The notes: generated from the sequence alone by a model not told the origin. A stretch of DNA of 8,093 nt from an uncultured Bacteroides sp. (GCA_959606905.1 CAUHML010000147.1:1-8093), one strand, 5' to 3'; shown: positions 1 to 6,481, counted from the first letter of the stretch. Numbers and translations: made by a program.

Positions 1-1
1 A

Positions 2-448
2 CTTCTGCCTGTTGTGGCTAAAGATTTCGGGCATAAAAGCATGACACGTAATCCGCTAATTTTCGGTTTATTTACCCGTATGCACTTGGTTGAAAGAGTT
101 GCATCCGGTATTCCTCGTATGCAGGAAGCCATGAGAAAAGCAAATTTGCCCGAACCGGAATTTCATACGGAGGGGATGTTTACAGCAGTGTTCAAAAGAG
201 GTATCAGTATCAAAAGTGATACCGTAAATGATACCGTAAATGATACTGTAAATTCCAAAGAGCAGGAAGTTTTAGACATCATTAATCAATATCCCGGACT
301 TAATTCGTCTAAGATAGCTGAACTAATAGGAAAAAGTATACCTACTGCTAAACGTTATCTAAATTCTTTGGTTAAATTAGATTTAATAGAGTTTAAAGGT
401 GCTCAAAAAACAGGCGGATATTATTCTAAAATATATACTCATGAGTAA
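2..448 (+). CDS. ATP-binding protein, AlbA_2/HATPase_c_4 (RecG-like) class with C-terminal winged helix; 5'-truncated by the window
   Basis: The reading frame is open from the first complete codon at position 2, so the true start lies left of the window and only the last 148 residues are visible. The segment RNPLIFGLFTRM...VERVASGIPRM is the characteristic end of the HATPase_c_4 domain found in proteins that carry an N-terminal AlbA_2 (Schlafen-related) domain; the N-terminal part is inferred, not seen. After it comes a linker with the four-residue unit DTVN repeated three times, then a winged helix-turn-helix (about nt 257-430, containing LNSSKIAELIGKSIPTAKRY) ending in a GGYY wing. Such proteins are usually annotated as DNA-binding ATPases or transcriptional regulators and are often seen near restriction-modification or other defence genes. 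The stop codon overlaps the start of the next gene by 8 nt, so the two are probably cotranslated. The GTG at 14 is an internal codon, not a convincing start. Confidence 0.8.
   Translation, partial: LLPVVAKDFGHKSMTRNPLIFGLFTRMHLVERVASGIPRMQEAMRKANLPEPEFHTEGMFTAVFKRGISIKSDTVNDTVNDTVNSKEQEVLDIINQYPGLNSSKIAELIGKSIPTAKRYLNSLVKLDLIEFKGAQKTGGYYSKIYTHE
218..253 (+). repeat. Three tandem 12-bp repeats inside a coding region
   Basis: The unit GATACCGTAAAT occurs at 218-229 and 230-241, and with one change (GATACTGTAAAT) at 242-253. The unit length is a multiple of three and the repeats are in frame, encoding DTVN three times. They lie in the linker between the HATPase_c_4 end and the winged helix, so gain or loss of copies would change the linker length without breaking the frame. 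Confidence 0.95.
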
Positions 449-1499
449 AAGATATAACCATTATCATGTCAAAATAGATTTTGACAAAAAAAGGCCAGAA
501 TGTAATATTGGCAATCTGTATTCTGAATATATGAGTGGAAAAACAAATAAGGATAGTTTTCATTTTCTATCCAACTCTTTTACCCTCATTGCTTCAAGAA
601 GCAAAATGTTTGTGGACGGGACTATACTCTCCAATAGTACAAATAGTATAAACAGTCAATTATTAAAGGGATTATTGTATTACTATTCCTTAGCAAAGGA
701 TTTTCCAAATATAAAACAAATTTCTATTATAAGAAAACGTGCTAAAAGTATAGATTTTAATTATAAAGAATGTAAAACGGATATCATACAACCAATTATA
801 GGCTCAGGAAATAAAAAATTCTCTTTACAAAAGGACAAACTTAAAGTTATTTTCGAAGAAACAGAAAAAGGTAACGCCATGCGTATAGCTTTATCATACT
901 GGCTTAAAGGAATAGCTTCAAAAGAAAAGTACTACAAATTTGATCATTTATGGAGAGCATATAATAGATTATTCATGTATCAAGGAAATACCAGTAAAGA
1001 GGTAGATTGTATGTCTAAAATGAGAATTTTCATTATTAATAATAAAAACTTATTTACAAATACGCTTAAAATTACAAATGCTTATACGAATAATGAACTG
1101 AGAGATTTTAGATGGAGAAGTTTGATACTAAATGATTATGCGACATCAAAGAAAACAAAAGCCTTTCATGATTTTATATTAAGATATCACGATATTAGAA
1201 TCATGAAATTATTTAATGAAATACTTCCATACCGAATAGATTTTTTAAATCAAGAAAATTTATTCAGAAATGTTCAAACACACATTTCATCAAATACAAC
1301 CCTGCATGATGTAGAGTTAATACCTTTGTTAAGCATAAAATATGCATATTTTGTTAGAAATAAAATGTTCCATGGAGAAATTCCTGATAGTACATTTAAA
1401 ATACACAAAAACAACGAAGACATTGAAATAGATAGATTAAATGACATCTTGTCTACTCTAATTTTTGAACTTTTAAATAATAATGATATGCTGCGATAA
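441..1499 (+). CDS. Putative HEPN-domain (RNxxxHG) protein, possible ribonuclease effector
   Basis: This 352-residue protein is not recognised as a named family. Near its C terminus it has VRNKMFHGE (R306 to H311), which fits the R-x(4-6)-H signature of HEPN ribonucleases and most resembles the RNxxxHG form of Apea-like HEPN domains. An aromatic helix, LWRAYNRLF (residues 170-178), resembles the first helix of such domains. The N-terminal ~140 residues, rich in N, K, S and I, are of unknown function. No signal peptide or membrane segment is apparent. I chose the ATG at 441 because it overlaps the upstream stop by 8 nt (ATGAGTAA), a typical coupled arrangement; a GTG at 399 in the same frame would add 14 residues and a 50-nt overlap and is less likely. 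The gene is far more AT-rich than the genes to its right, which suggests horizontal transfer. HEPN proteins often act as RNases in abortive infection or toxin systems. That role is inferred here from motif and partner only. Confidence 0.7.
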   Translation: MSKRYNHYHVKIDFDKKRPECNIGNLYSEYMSGKTNKDSFHFLSNSFTLIASRSKMFVDGTILSNSTNSINSQLLKGLLYYYSLAKDFPNIKQISIIRKRAKSIDFNYKECKTDIIQPIIGSGNKKFSLQKDKLKVIFEETEKGNAMRIALSYWLKGIASKEKYYKFDHLWRAYNRLFMYQGNTSKEVDCMSKMRIFIINNKNLFTNTLKITNAYTNNELRDFRWRSLILNDYATSKKTKAFHDFILRYHDIRIMKLFNEILPYRIDFLNQENLFRNVQTHISSNTTLHDVELIPLLSIKYAYFVRNKMFHGEIPDSTFKIHKNNEDIEIDRLNDILSTLIFELLNNNDMLR

Positions 1500-1678
1500 T
1501 GTTTATATTTCAAATAAATCACTAACTTTGCATTCAGAAATCGTACCCAAGATACAAACTGATGTCAAACGGTGCAAAGCTGTGAAAACCTTATTCAAGG
1601 GACTAACATCGTGATAAATATATAACTTATTGAGAAATAGTGCTATACAAACCTATTTTCGGTTGCTGGTGGCACCAC
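1500..1678. other. Intergenic gap with an orphan promoter-like box
   Basis: This 179-bp gap separates the HEPN gene from the convergent DUF2867-like gene. It contains TAACTTTG at 1523-1530 on the + strand, a good match to the Bacteroidota -7 element, but no plausible + strand gene follows it: downstream reading frames stop within about 25 codons. CTTTGCA (1526-1532) is repeated inverted as TGCAAAG (1573-1579). A four-base-pair stem, CCTT/AAGG at 1589-1600, with AAAA on its left could form a very weak terminator on the - strand for the DUF2867 gene. I see no tRNA, strong terminator or attachment site. Confidence 0.5.
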
Positions 1679-2182
1679 TCAAATAAATACTCCCCCCCTA
1701 TCCCCAGCAACATGCTTTAAGATAGACTTTACTATTATCCCATGAAAAGGTCTGATAATAAAGAAATATGCCCTTCCCAGCCAATTATTGTACTTCACAA
1801 CAGTAGTAATCCGAAGTTCTTGTTTTCCTTCGTGATATTCCCCGCACCACATGGACACATGGAAATCAAGATGCTTATCCGGCATTCCGAGAATTTCTTC
1901 ATGCAGATTTTTATCCAAGACCATATCTGTAAATCTGGTTGCTGTATCCAGTCCTAATGGCTTTACAATCGCATTCCTGAAATTCATGAGCCAACCAATC
2001 CACTTAGGAAATCGGCTGAAGGCAAGATTGCGAAAATCTTCCGGTGTCAAAGCCTGCCCAGTGACCATCACTTTAGAAAAAGAATCTATATAATCTACAG
2101 GAAAATAATTCTTTATTAAGCTGTCTGCCGGTATATCTTTCATCTTATCACATATTGAATTTATTACTCGTTTGCTTTTCAT
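1679..2182 (-). CDS. DUF2867 family protein
   Basis: This is a 167-residue soluble protein of unknown function. The layout fits DUF2867: an N-terminal YFPVDYIDSF segment (residues 26-35), an aromatic stretch FPKWIGWLMNFRN (58-70), then alternating hydrophobic strands HLDFHVSMW (104-112) and LRITTVVKYNN, and a closing helix in IIRPFHGIIVKSILKHV. Length matches short members of the family. The ATG at 2182 lies about 27 nt downstream of a good promoter box read on the same strand. The last ten codons run through a tract of seven G (1692-1698 on the + strand), so slippage would replace only the tail after the final helix. The gene converges with the HEPN gene across a 179-bp gap and diverges from the LuxR-type gene. 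DUF2867 domains also occur fused to NAD(P)-binding domains, but no such domain is present here. Biochemical role unknown. Confidence 0.75.
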   Translation of the reverse strand: MKSKRVINSICDKMKDIPADSLIKNYFPVDYIDSFSKVMVTGQALTPEDFRNLAFSRFPKWIGWLMNFRNAIVKPLGLDTATRFTDMVLDKNLHEEILGMPDKHLDFHVSMWCGEYHEGKQELRITTVVKYNNWLGRAYFFIIRPFHGIIVKSILKHVAGDRGGVFI

Positions 2183-2209
2183 TCACGGCGTCCCCAATGA
2201 CACGGCCTA

Positions 2210-2240
2210 CAAAGGTAGCCACTTAATCCAACCCTACAAC
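2210..2240 (-). promoter_or_regulatory. Promoter for the DUF2867 gene
   Basis: Read on the - strand, TACCTTTG (2217-2210) matches the Bacteroidota -7 consensus TAnnTTTG exactly. GTTG (2240-2237) lies 19 nt upstream, the expected distance for the -33 TTTG element, with one mismatch. The leader to the ATG at 2182 would be about 20-25 nt. Confidence 0.7.
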
Positions 2241-2298
2241 ATATTCTTAGAAATAATATTATCCCGTAAAAGATAAAGCTCAAAAGAAAATTATCAGT

Positions 2299-2306
2299 TA
2301 TCTTTG
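2299..2306 (+). promoter_or_regulatory. Promoter -7 box almost touching the LuxR-type start codon
   Basis: TATCTTTG matches the Bacteroidota -7 consensus TAnnTTTG exactly and ends 4 nt before the ATG at 2311. Transcription would start at or within a few bases of the ATG, giving a leaderless or nearly leaderless mRNA. No clear TTTG -33 element is seen about 19-21 nt upstream, where the sequence is AT-rich. A 10-bp palindrome, ATAATATTAT (2253-2262), lies upstream and could be an operator, but that is only a possibility. Confidence 0.6.
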
Positions 2307-2310
2307 TTCC

Positions 2311-3075
2311 ATGACTACCAACAAGACAACTCCCAAAGAATTATGGGCAAGACAGCAGATTAGCGGTCCCGATGTGGACTATGATTTATGGAACAAGAAA
2401 AGAATATCCGTGCAAGCGTTCTCACAAATGAGTCAGAGCTGTATTTTTACAGTTGACGTATTTAAAGAGAGATACGATTTTGCATCCGACAGTTTTGCCC
2501 ATCTTTTCGGATACAATCCCACTTGGATAAAGACAATCAGGCAACAAGGCGATTTACTGGAAGAGAGAATACACCCTGATGACAGAATGCAACTCACGGA
2601 ATGCCAAATCGAGCATGGACAGTTCATCTACTCACTCCCACCGGAAGAAAGAAATGACTACCGGCAAATATTTCAATTCCGTATGTTGAATGCACGGCAA
2701 CAGTATATCAATGTAAGTAGCCGGCAACAAGTCATAGAAACAGACCGGAATGGTAAAGCCTGGATAATCATGGGAGTAATGGACATACTTCCCGACCAGA
2801 CCCCTATCGAAAGAATCAAACGGACGGTGGTGAACAGAAAAACGGGAGAGATGCTTCCAACATGCACTGTTTCTCCCGACAAACAATTATCCAACCGGGA
2901 GAAAGAAATATTACGACTCATCCGACAAGGTTTTCTAAGCAAGGAAATCGCTTACCAGCTGGGAGTGAGCATCTATACTGTGAACAATCACCGGAAAAAC
3001 ATCCTAAGCAAGTTAGATGCCAACAATATAATGGAAGCCATCCATATAGTAGAAAATCTTGGTATCTACCTCTAA
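2311..3075 (+). CDS. PAS-like sensor with LuxR-type helix-turn-helix, transcriptional regulator
   Basis: This 254-residue cytoplasmic protein has an N-terminal PAS-like region (about residues 35-165). It includes FASDSFAHLFGYNP, the PAS_3-like stretch LLEERIHPDDRMQL, and the closing strands INVSSRQQVIETDRNG and WIIMGVMDI. A LuxR/GerE DNA-binding domain follows at 193-254: LSNREKEILRLIRQGFLSKE, then IAYQLGVSIYTVNNHRKNIL with the recognition helix, then SKLDANN. It lacks a response-regulator receiver domain with a phosphorylatable Asp, so it is not an ordinary two-component regulator; it probably senses a ligand or partner through the PAS fold. The start at 2311 is supported by the promoter box directly upstream and by residues preceding the PAS fold. 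The next in-frame ATG is at codon 40 and would cut into the domain. The gene stands alone between two - strand genes, and its stop is 2 nt from that of the nucleotidyltransferase gene. Its targets are unknown; the divergent DUF2867 gene is the nearest candidate. Confidence 0.85.
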   Translation: MTTNKTTPKELWARQQISGPDVDYDLWNKKRISVQAFSQMSQSCIFTVDVFKERYDFASDSFAHLFGYNPTWIKTIRQQGDLLEERIHPDDRMQLTECQIEHGQFIYSLPPEERNDYRQIFQFRMLNARQQYINVSSRQQVIETDRNGKAWIIMGVMDILPDQTPIERIKRTVVNRKTGEMLPTCTVSPDKQLSNREKEILRLIRQGFLSKEIAYQLGVSIYTVNNHRKNILSKLDANNIMEAIHIVENLGIYL

Positions 3076-3077
3076 GA

Positions 3078-3662
3078 TTACGGAAGCCAACCGAGACTGT
3101 CCGCCAACTGATTTGTTTTGCGCCACTCTTCAAGCTCCTTATAAGTGCGGACACCTCCCGTAAAGACAGCATGATAAATCTCTATACCTGGAATCGTTAC
3201 ACCATCCGGCACATCGAATTTGATTTGCAATATCGTTTTCCTAATTTCAGGAGTAAGGCGCTCCGCAATAGCGGCAGTCACCTTTTCTACAACACCATCA
3301 TACCTGGAACCTTTCCGGATGTGAATCATATCAAACTTCCAAGTATTCTGTTCTCTATCCTTATATAAAGCATGCCACTCCATGCACTCTTCCTCCGTAT
3401 GGATAAGGTTCCTATATTGTATTTCCTGCAAAGGCAACCGTTCCGCAAGTTCCCGGATGACCGAAAAGCTCTCTCCTACATCCAACCTATCGGTATAAAT
3501 ATGGATATCTATATCCCTACTTTTCGCCAACAGCCCGGTACGGAGTGAGCCCACCAAATGAACGGTTGCTCCAATGCGCTCCCATGCTTCAATAATACAG
3601 GTATCTTCCAATACTTTCCATGCAGATTGCTGATTCTGCCTTGCAAGCTCATGAATGTCCAT
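3078..3662 (-). CDS. Nucleotidyltransferase-fold protein (stand-alone, DNA polymerase beta-like)
   Basis: The 194-residue protein carries the nucleotidyltransferase signature hG[GS]x(9-13)DhDh: VGSLRTGLLAKSRDIDIHIY with G38-S39 and the metal-binding pair D50 and D52. A third acidic residue is probably D111 in WKFDMIHI. The catalytic set therefore looks intact, so it may transfer a nucleotide to a protein, RNA or small molecule; the substrate cannot be told from sequence. The C-terminal ~70 residues form a mixed helical part with YKELEEWRKTN, common in stand-alone members. The start at 3662 is well supported by GGAGG three nt upstream and a TATCTTTG box further up. The gene is divergent from the HelD gene and converges with the LuxR-type gene with a 2-nt gap. 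It is not next to a HEPN partner, so the common MNT/HEPN toxin-antitoxin arrangement is not seen. Confidence 0.8.
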   Translation of the reverse strand: MDIHELARQNQQSAWKVLEDTCIIEAWERIGATVHLVGSLRTGLLAKSRDIDIHIYTDRLDVGESFSVIRELAERLPLQEIQYRNLIHTEEECMEWHALYKDREQNTWKFDMIHIRKGSRYDGVVEKVTAAIAERLTPEIRKTILQIKFDVPDGVTIPGIEIYHAVFTGGVRTYKELEEWRKTNQLADSLGWLP

Positions 3663-3665
3663 TTA

Positions 3666-3670
3666 CCTCC
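3666..3670 (-). promoter_or_regulatory. Strong ribosome binding site, nucleotidyltransferase gene
   Basis: On the - strand GGAGG lies 3 nt before the ATG at 3662. It is the only strong Shine-Dalgarno match next to a start codon in the window, and it fixes the start. The spacing is shorter than the usual 5-9 nt. Confidence 0.65.
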
Positions 3671-3685
3671 ACTTTTTTGAATGTG

Positions 3686-3693
3686 CAAAGATA
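3686..3693 (-). promoter_or_regulatory. Promoter -7 box for the nucleotidyltransferase gene
   Basis: Read on the - strand, 3693-3686 is TATCTTTG, an exact match to TAnnTTTG. It would give a leader of about 18 nt that includes the GGAGG site. No good TTTG -33 element is present at 19-21 nt; that position overlaps the 10-bp palindrome TATAGCTATA (3709-3718). Confidence 0.6.
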
Positions 3694-3726
3694 TAAAACT
3701 TCCCAGTATATAGCTATAAATAGCCA

Positions 3727-3757
3727 TTTCCCTTCTTGATACAATACACTAATTTTG
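3727..3757 (+). promoter_or_regulatory. Promoter for the HelD-type gene
   Basis: TAATTTTG at 3750-3757 fits TAnnTTTG, and TTTC at 3727-3730 lies 19 nt upstream as a one-mismatch -33 element. The leader to the ATG at 3790 would be about 28 nt and has no Shine-Dalgarno match, being A-rich as is usual in this phylum. A second, weaker box TATCTTTT follows at about 3768-3775. Confidence 0.6.
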
Positions 3758-3789
3758 CACACTGTCTTATCTTTTAGCAACAACTAATT

Positions 3790-5850
3790 ATGGCATTCAA
3801 TCAAACAGAGAAACAAGAGAAAGAATATTTAAAGCAAATAATCAGTTTTCTGAAAAAGGTTATCGGTAATACCGACGCATCCGTGAAAGACCACGTCGAC
3901 ACCTTGGCAGAATACAAAGACTATATCTGGTCCAACAAAGACATCGACCCACACGAGATACGCTCCATGCGCGAAAGCATCCTGAACCATTTTGCCTTGG
4001 GGGAAAGTGTAATCAACAAGCATAAGCGGCTCACCAAGATACTTGCCATTCCTTACTTCGGACGAATTGATTTTTTGGAAAAGAAAGAAAACAGCAAAGT
4101 GATGCCTACCTATATAGGCATCCATACCTTCTATGACCCGGAAAGTCGAGCTACCCTTATCCATGACTGGCGAGCACCCGTTTCGAGCATGTTCTATGAC
4201 CATGAATTAGGAGAAGCAGGCTATCGGTCTCCATCGGGAGAGATTAAAGGAGTAATTTCCCTAAAACGCCAATACAGAATTCGGGGCGGCAAAATGGAAT
4301 TTATGATTGAAAGTGCCCTGACCGTCCATGACGACATTCTGCAAAAAGAGTTAAGTTCCAATGTAGATGACAAGATGAAAAATATCGTTGCCACCATCCA
4401 ACGGGAACAGAACCAGATTATCCGCAACGAAGATATCCGCACGCTTATTATTCAAGGAGTGGCCGGCTCTGGAAAAACATCCATCGCCCTGCACCGCATA
4501 GCCTACCTGCTCTATACCTTCAGAGACAGCATCTCGTCAAAAGATATTCTGATTGTCTCCCCCAACAAAGTGTTTTCCGATTACATCTCCAACGTCCTCC
4601 CCGAACTTGGAGAAGAAACCGTGCCCGAAACCAGTATGGAACAAATACTCTCCGGAGTGTTGGAACACAAATACAAGTACCAAACATACTTCGGGTTAGT
4701 GAATGAACTGTTAGAGAAGCCATCCTCAAGCCTCATCGACAGAATAGCCTATAAAGCCTCTTTCGGTTTCATTTCAGAGCTTGACAAGTTTATCCTCCAC
4801 ATAGAGAACACCTACTTCAAGGCAGCAGACGTGAAGCTGACCAAATACATCACCATACCTGCCCCGTTTATTGAAGAACAGTACCTACGTTTCAACCGTT
4901 ATCCCATACGCCGACGATTTGATGCTATGGCTGATTATATGCTGGATATGTTGAAAATACAATACGCCTTTACGGTAACCACCGCCGGCAGAAACCTTTT
5001 GAAAAAAGAAATCAGACTAATGTTTGCAGGCAATAACGACATTCAAGTCTACAAAGATTTCTTTAAATGGACAAATAATCCCGGAATGTTCAAAATGCGA
5101 AAGGGACATACACTCGAATACTCAGACTTGGCACCGCTGGCATACCTACACTTGGCATTGGAGGGAAACGGGAACCAGCCATTCAGAGTCAAACATCTGT
5201 TGATAGATGAGATGCAGGACTATTCGCCCATACAGTACAAGGTAATACAGAAACTCTTTCCATGCCGGAAAACCGTGTTGGGCGATGCAGGACAGTCCGT
5301 GAATCCTTATGGTTCATCCACAGCAGAAACTATCCAAAAGTCACTTACTGCAAGTGAAATCATGAAATTGTGTAAGAGTTATCGTTCCACCTTCGAAATT
5401 ACGGATTTTGCGCAAAAGATTCATCCTAACGCAGAGCTGGAACCGGTTGCCCGGCATGGAGAAAAGCCACAAATCCTGCAGTTCGGCAGTGCCGTAGAAG
5501 AACTGTCCGGCATTATGGGGCTAATCTCCACTTACCGGAAATCCGGATATAAGTCTCTTGGCATCATATGCAAGACGGAGCAGCAAGCCAGGGAGATGGC
5601 AGACATGCTGAAATCATATGCCAATGATATCAGCTTCCTATCAAGTCAAAGCTCCGCATTTGTGCAAGGCATCGTCATCACCTCTGCCCACATGGCAAAA
5701 GGGCTTGAGTTTGACGAAGTCATTATTCCACAGACGGATGAGAGAAATTACCGTTCGGAAATTGACAAGAGTATGCTTTATGTAGCTGTAACCAGAGCTA
5801 TGCACCGCCTAACCTTGACATTTCACGAGGCAAGACCGGCAACTCACTGA
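3790..5850 (+). CDS. helD: HelD-family RNA polymerase-associated UvrD-like ATPase
   Basis: This 686-residue superfamily 1 motor has HelD-specific landmarks. A charged helical N terminus (about 1-85) would form the arm that enters the RNA polymerase secondary channel. It is followed by IPYFGRIDF and by HDWRAPVSSMFYD, a HelD hallmark. The helicase motifs are intact: Q motif IQREQ (203-207), Walker A GVAGSGKT (223-230), Walker B LLIDEMQD (470-477), motif III GDAGQ (498-502), motif IV KSYRST (529-534), motif V AKGLEFD (636-642) and motif VI YVAVTRA with R669. Residues between Walker A and B hold the family's variable insertion. HelD proteins bind RNA polymerase and use ATP to release stalled or inactive enzyme from nucleic acid; in some actinobacteria a relative (HelR) gives rifamycin tolerance. 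Here the function is inferred from family. The length is somewhat below that of the Bacillus protein (about 770). It has its own promoter and ends 10 nt from the convergent acetyltransferase stop. Confidence 0.9.
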   Translation: MAFNQTEKQEKEYLKQIISFLKKVIGNTDASVKDHVDTLAEYKDYIWSNKDIDPHEIRSMRESILNHFALGESVINKHKRLTKILAIPYFGRIDFLEKKENSKVMPTYIGIHTFYDPESRATLIHDWRAPVSSMFYDHELGEAGYRSPSGEIKGVISLKRQYRIRGGKMEFMIESALTVHDDILQKELSSNVDDKMKNIVATIQREQNQIIRNEDIRTLIIQGVAGSGKTSIALHRIAYLLYTFRDSISSKDILIVSPNKVFSDYISNVLPELGEETVPETSMEQILSGVLEHKYKYQTYFGLVNELLEKPSSSLIDRIAYKASFGFISELDKFILHIENTYFKAADVKLTKYITIPAPFIEEQYLRFNRYPIRRRFDAMADYMLDMLKIQYAFTVTTAGRNLLKKEIRLMFAGNNDIQVYKDFFKWTNNPGMFKMRKGHTLEYSDLAPLAYLHLALEGNGNQPFRVKHLLIDEMQDYSPIQYKVIQKLFPCRKTVLGDAGQSVNPYGSSTAETIQKSLTASEIMKLCKSYRSTFEITDFAQKIHPNAELEPVARHGEKPQILQFGSAVEELSGIMGLISTYRKSGYKSLGIICKTEQQAREMADMLKSYANDISFLSSQSSAFVQGIVITSAHMAKGLEFDEVIIPQTDERNYRSEIDKSMLYVAVTRAMHRLTLTFHEARPATH

Positions 5851-5860
5851 TGATGGATTA

Positions 5861-6481
5861 TTAAGGAAATCTATCCCAACAGCCTTGTACAAGATGCGGC
5901 AAGTAACAGCGTATCTCATCAATCGACCAATCCCACCATTGCAGCCGCAATAATTTCTTCACCACATCCTCATCAAAACGTTTCCTAATTTCTTTGGCAG
6001 GAGTTCCCCCTACAATTGTATAAGGGGGAACATCTTTAGTCACAACAGCACGTGCACCAATAATCGCCCCATCTCCTATATGAACACCAGCCATTATCAC
6101 CGCTTCATAACCAATCCAAACATCATTACCTATTATAATATCTCCTTTGTCATCCCATGCATCCGTTATGTCCGATTTCTTCAATCCCCACTCTTCGTAA
6201 AATAAAGGAAATGTATAAGTAGACAGAGATTTCAACGTATGATTGGCACAGTTGAACAGAAATTTCGTACCGCAAGCAATGGAACAGAATTTACCAATAA
6301 CCAGCCTCTCCTGATGGATGGGGTAATGATACAGCACATTGTTTTTCTCGAACAACAAAGGGTCAGCTACAAAATCATTATAAATAGTATAGTCACCAAC
6401 CTCTATTCGAGGATCCTTTACAACAGCATTAAGATATACGGTTTGCTTATCTCCCGTACGCGGATATATTTTAGTCATCAT
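5861..6481 (-). CDS. Vat/CatB-type xenobiotic acetyltransferase (hexapeptide repeat)
   Basis: This 206-residue enzyme belongs to the left-handed beta-helix xenobiotic acyltransferases, which acetylate a hydroxyl group on drugs such as streptogramin A or chloramphenicol using acetyl-CoA. Features seen: VGDYTIY (28-34), VLYHY (49-53), a first hexapeptide stretch [13 protein letters not shown] (60-72), NCANHT with the expected catalytic H81, the loop with [12 protein letters not shown], and a long hexapeptide run from [12 protein letters not shown] (113-124) through [20 protein letters not shown] to [14 protein letters not shown] (156-169). This is the motif order and length of Vat streptogramin A acetyltransferases. 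Many Bacteroidales homologues are annotated only as CatB-related, so the real substrate is uncertain. It starts with two Met codons (6481 and 6478); I took the first. It lies 14 nt downstream of the MATE pump gene on the same strand, without a visible promoter or Shine-Dalgarno site between, so both are probably expressed from one mRNA. Confidence 0.85.
   Translation of the reverse strand: MMTKIYPRTGDKQTVYLNAVVKDPRIEVGDYTIYNDFVADPLLFEKNNVLYHYPIHQERLVIGKFCSIACGTKFLFNCANHTLKSLSTYTFPLFYEEWGLKKSDITDAWDDKGDIIIGNDVWIGYEAVIMAGVHIGDGAIIGARAVVTKDVPPYTIVGGTPAKEIRKRFDEDVVKKLLRLQWWDWSIDEIRCYLPHLVQGCWDRFP

Noticed and set aside
399..440. GTG start at 399 for the HEPN gene
   Set aside because: It would create a 50-nt overlap and add 14 residues; the ATG at 441 overlaps the previous stop by 8 nt in the usual coupled way.
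1589..1600. CCTT/AAGG stem with TTTT on the - strand as a terminator for the DUF2867 gene
   Set aside because: A four-base-pair stem is too short to be convincing and it lies about 80 nt past the stop codon.
1664..1676. TGGTG-G-CACCA dyad as a terminator or attachment site
   Set aside because: The loop would be one base, there is no T-tract, and no second copy exists in the window.
1742..2093. Reading frames on the + strand opposite the DUF2867 gene, and similar frames opposite or within the other genes
   Set aside because: They are shadows of well-supported coding frames and show no recognisable domain.
441..3662. HEPN gene and nucleotidyltransferase gene as an MNT/HEPN toxin-antitoxin pair
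   Set aside because: They are more than 1.5 kb apart, on opposite strands, with two unrelated genes between; the classic pairs are adjacent and cotranscribed.
5884..5893. CTTGTACAAG palindrome as a terminator at the HelD/acetyltransferase junction
   Set aside because: It is inside the acetyltransferase coding region, has no loop and no adjacent T-tract; it probably reflects codon sequence.
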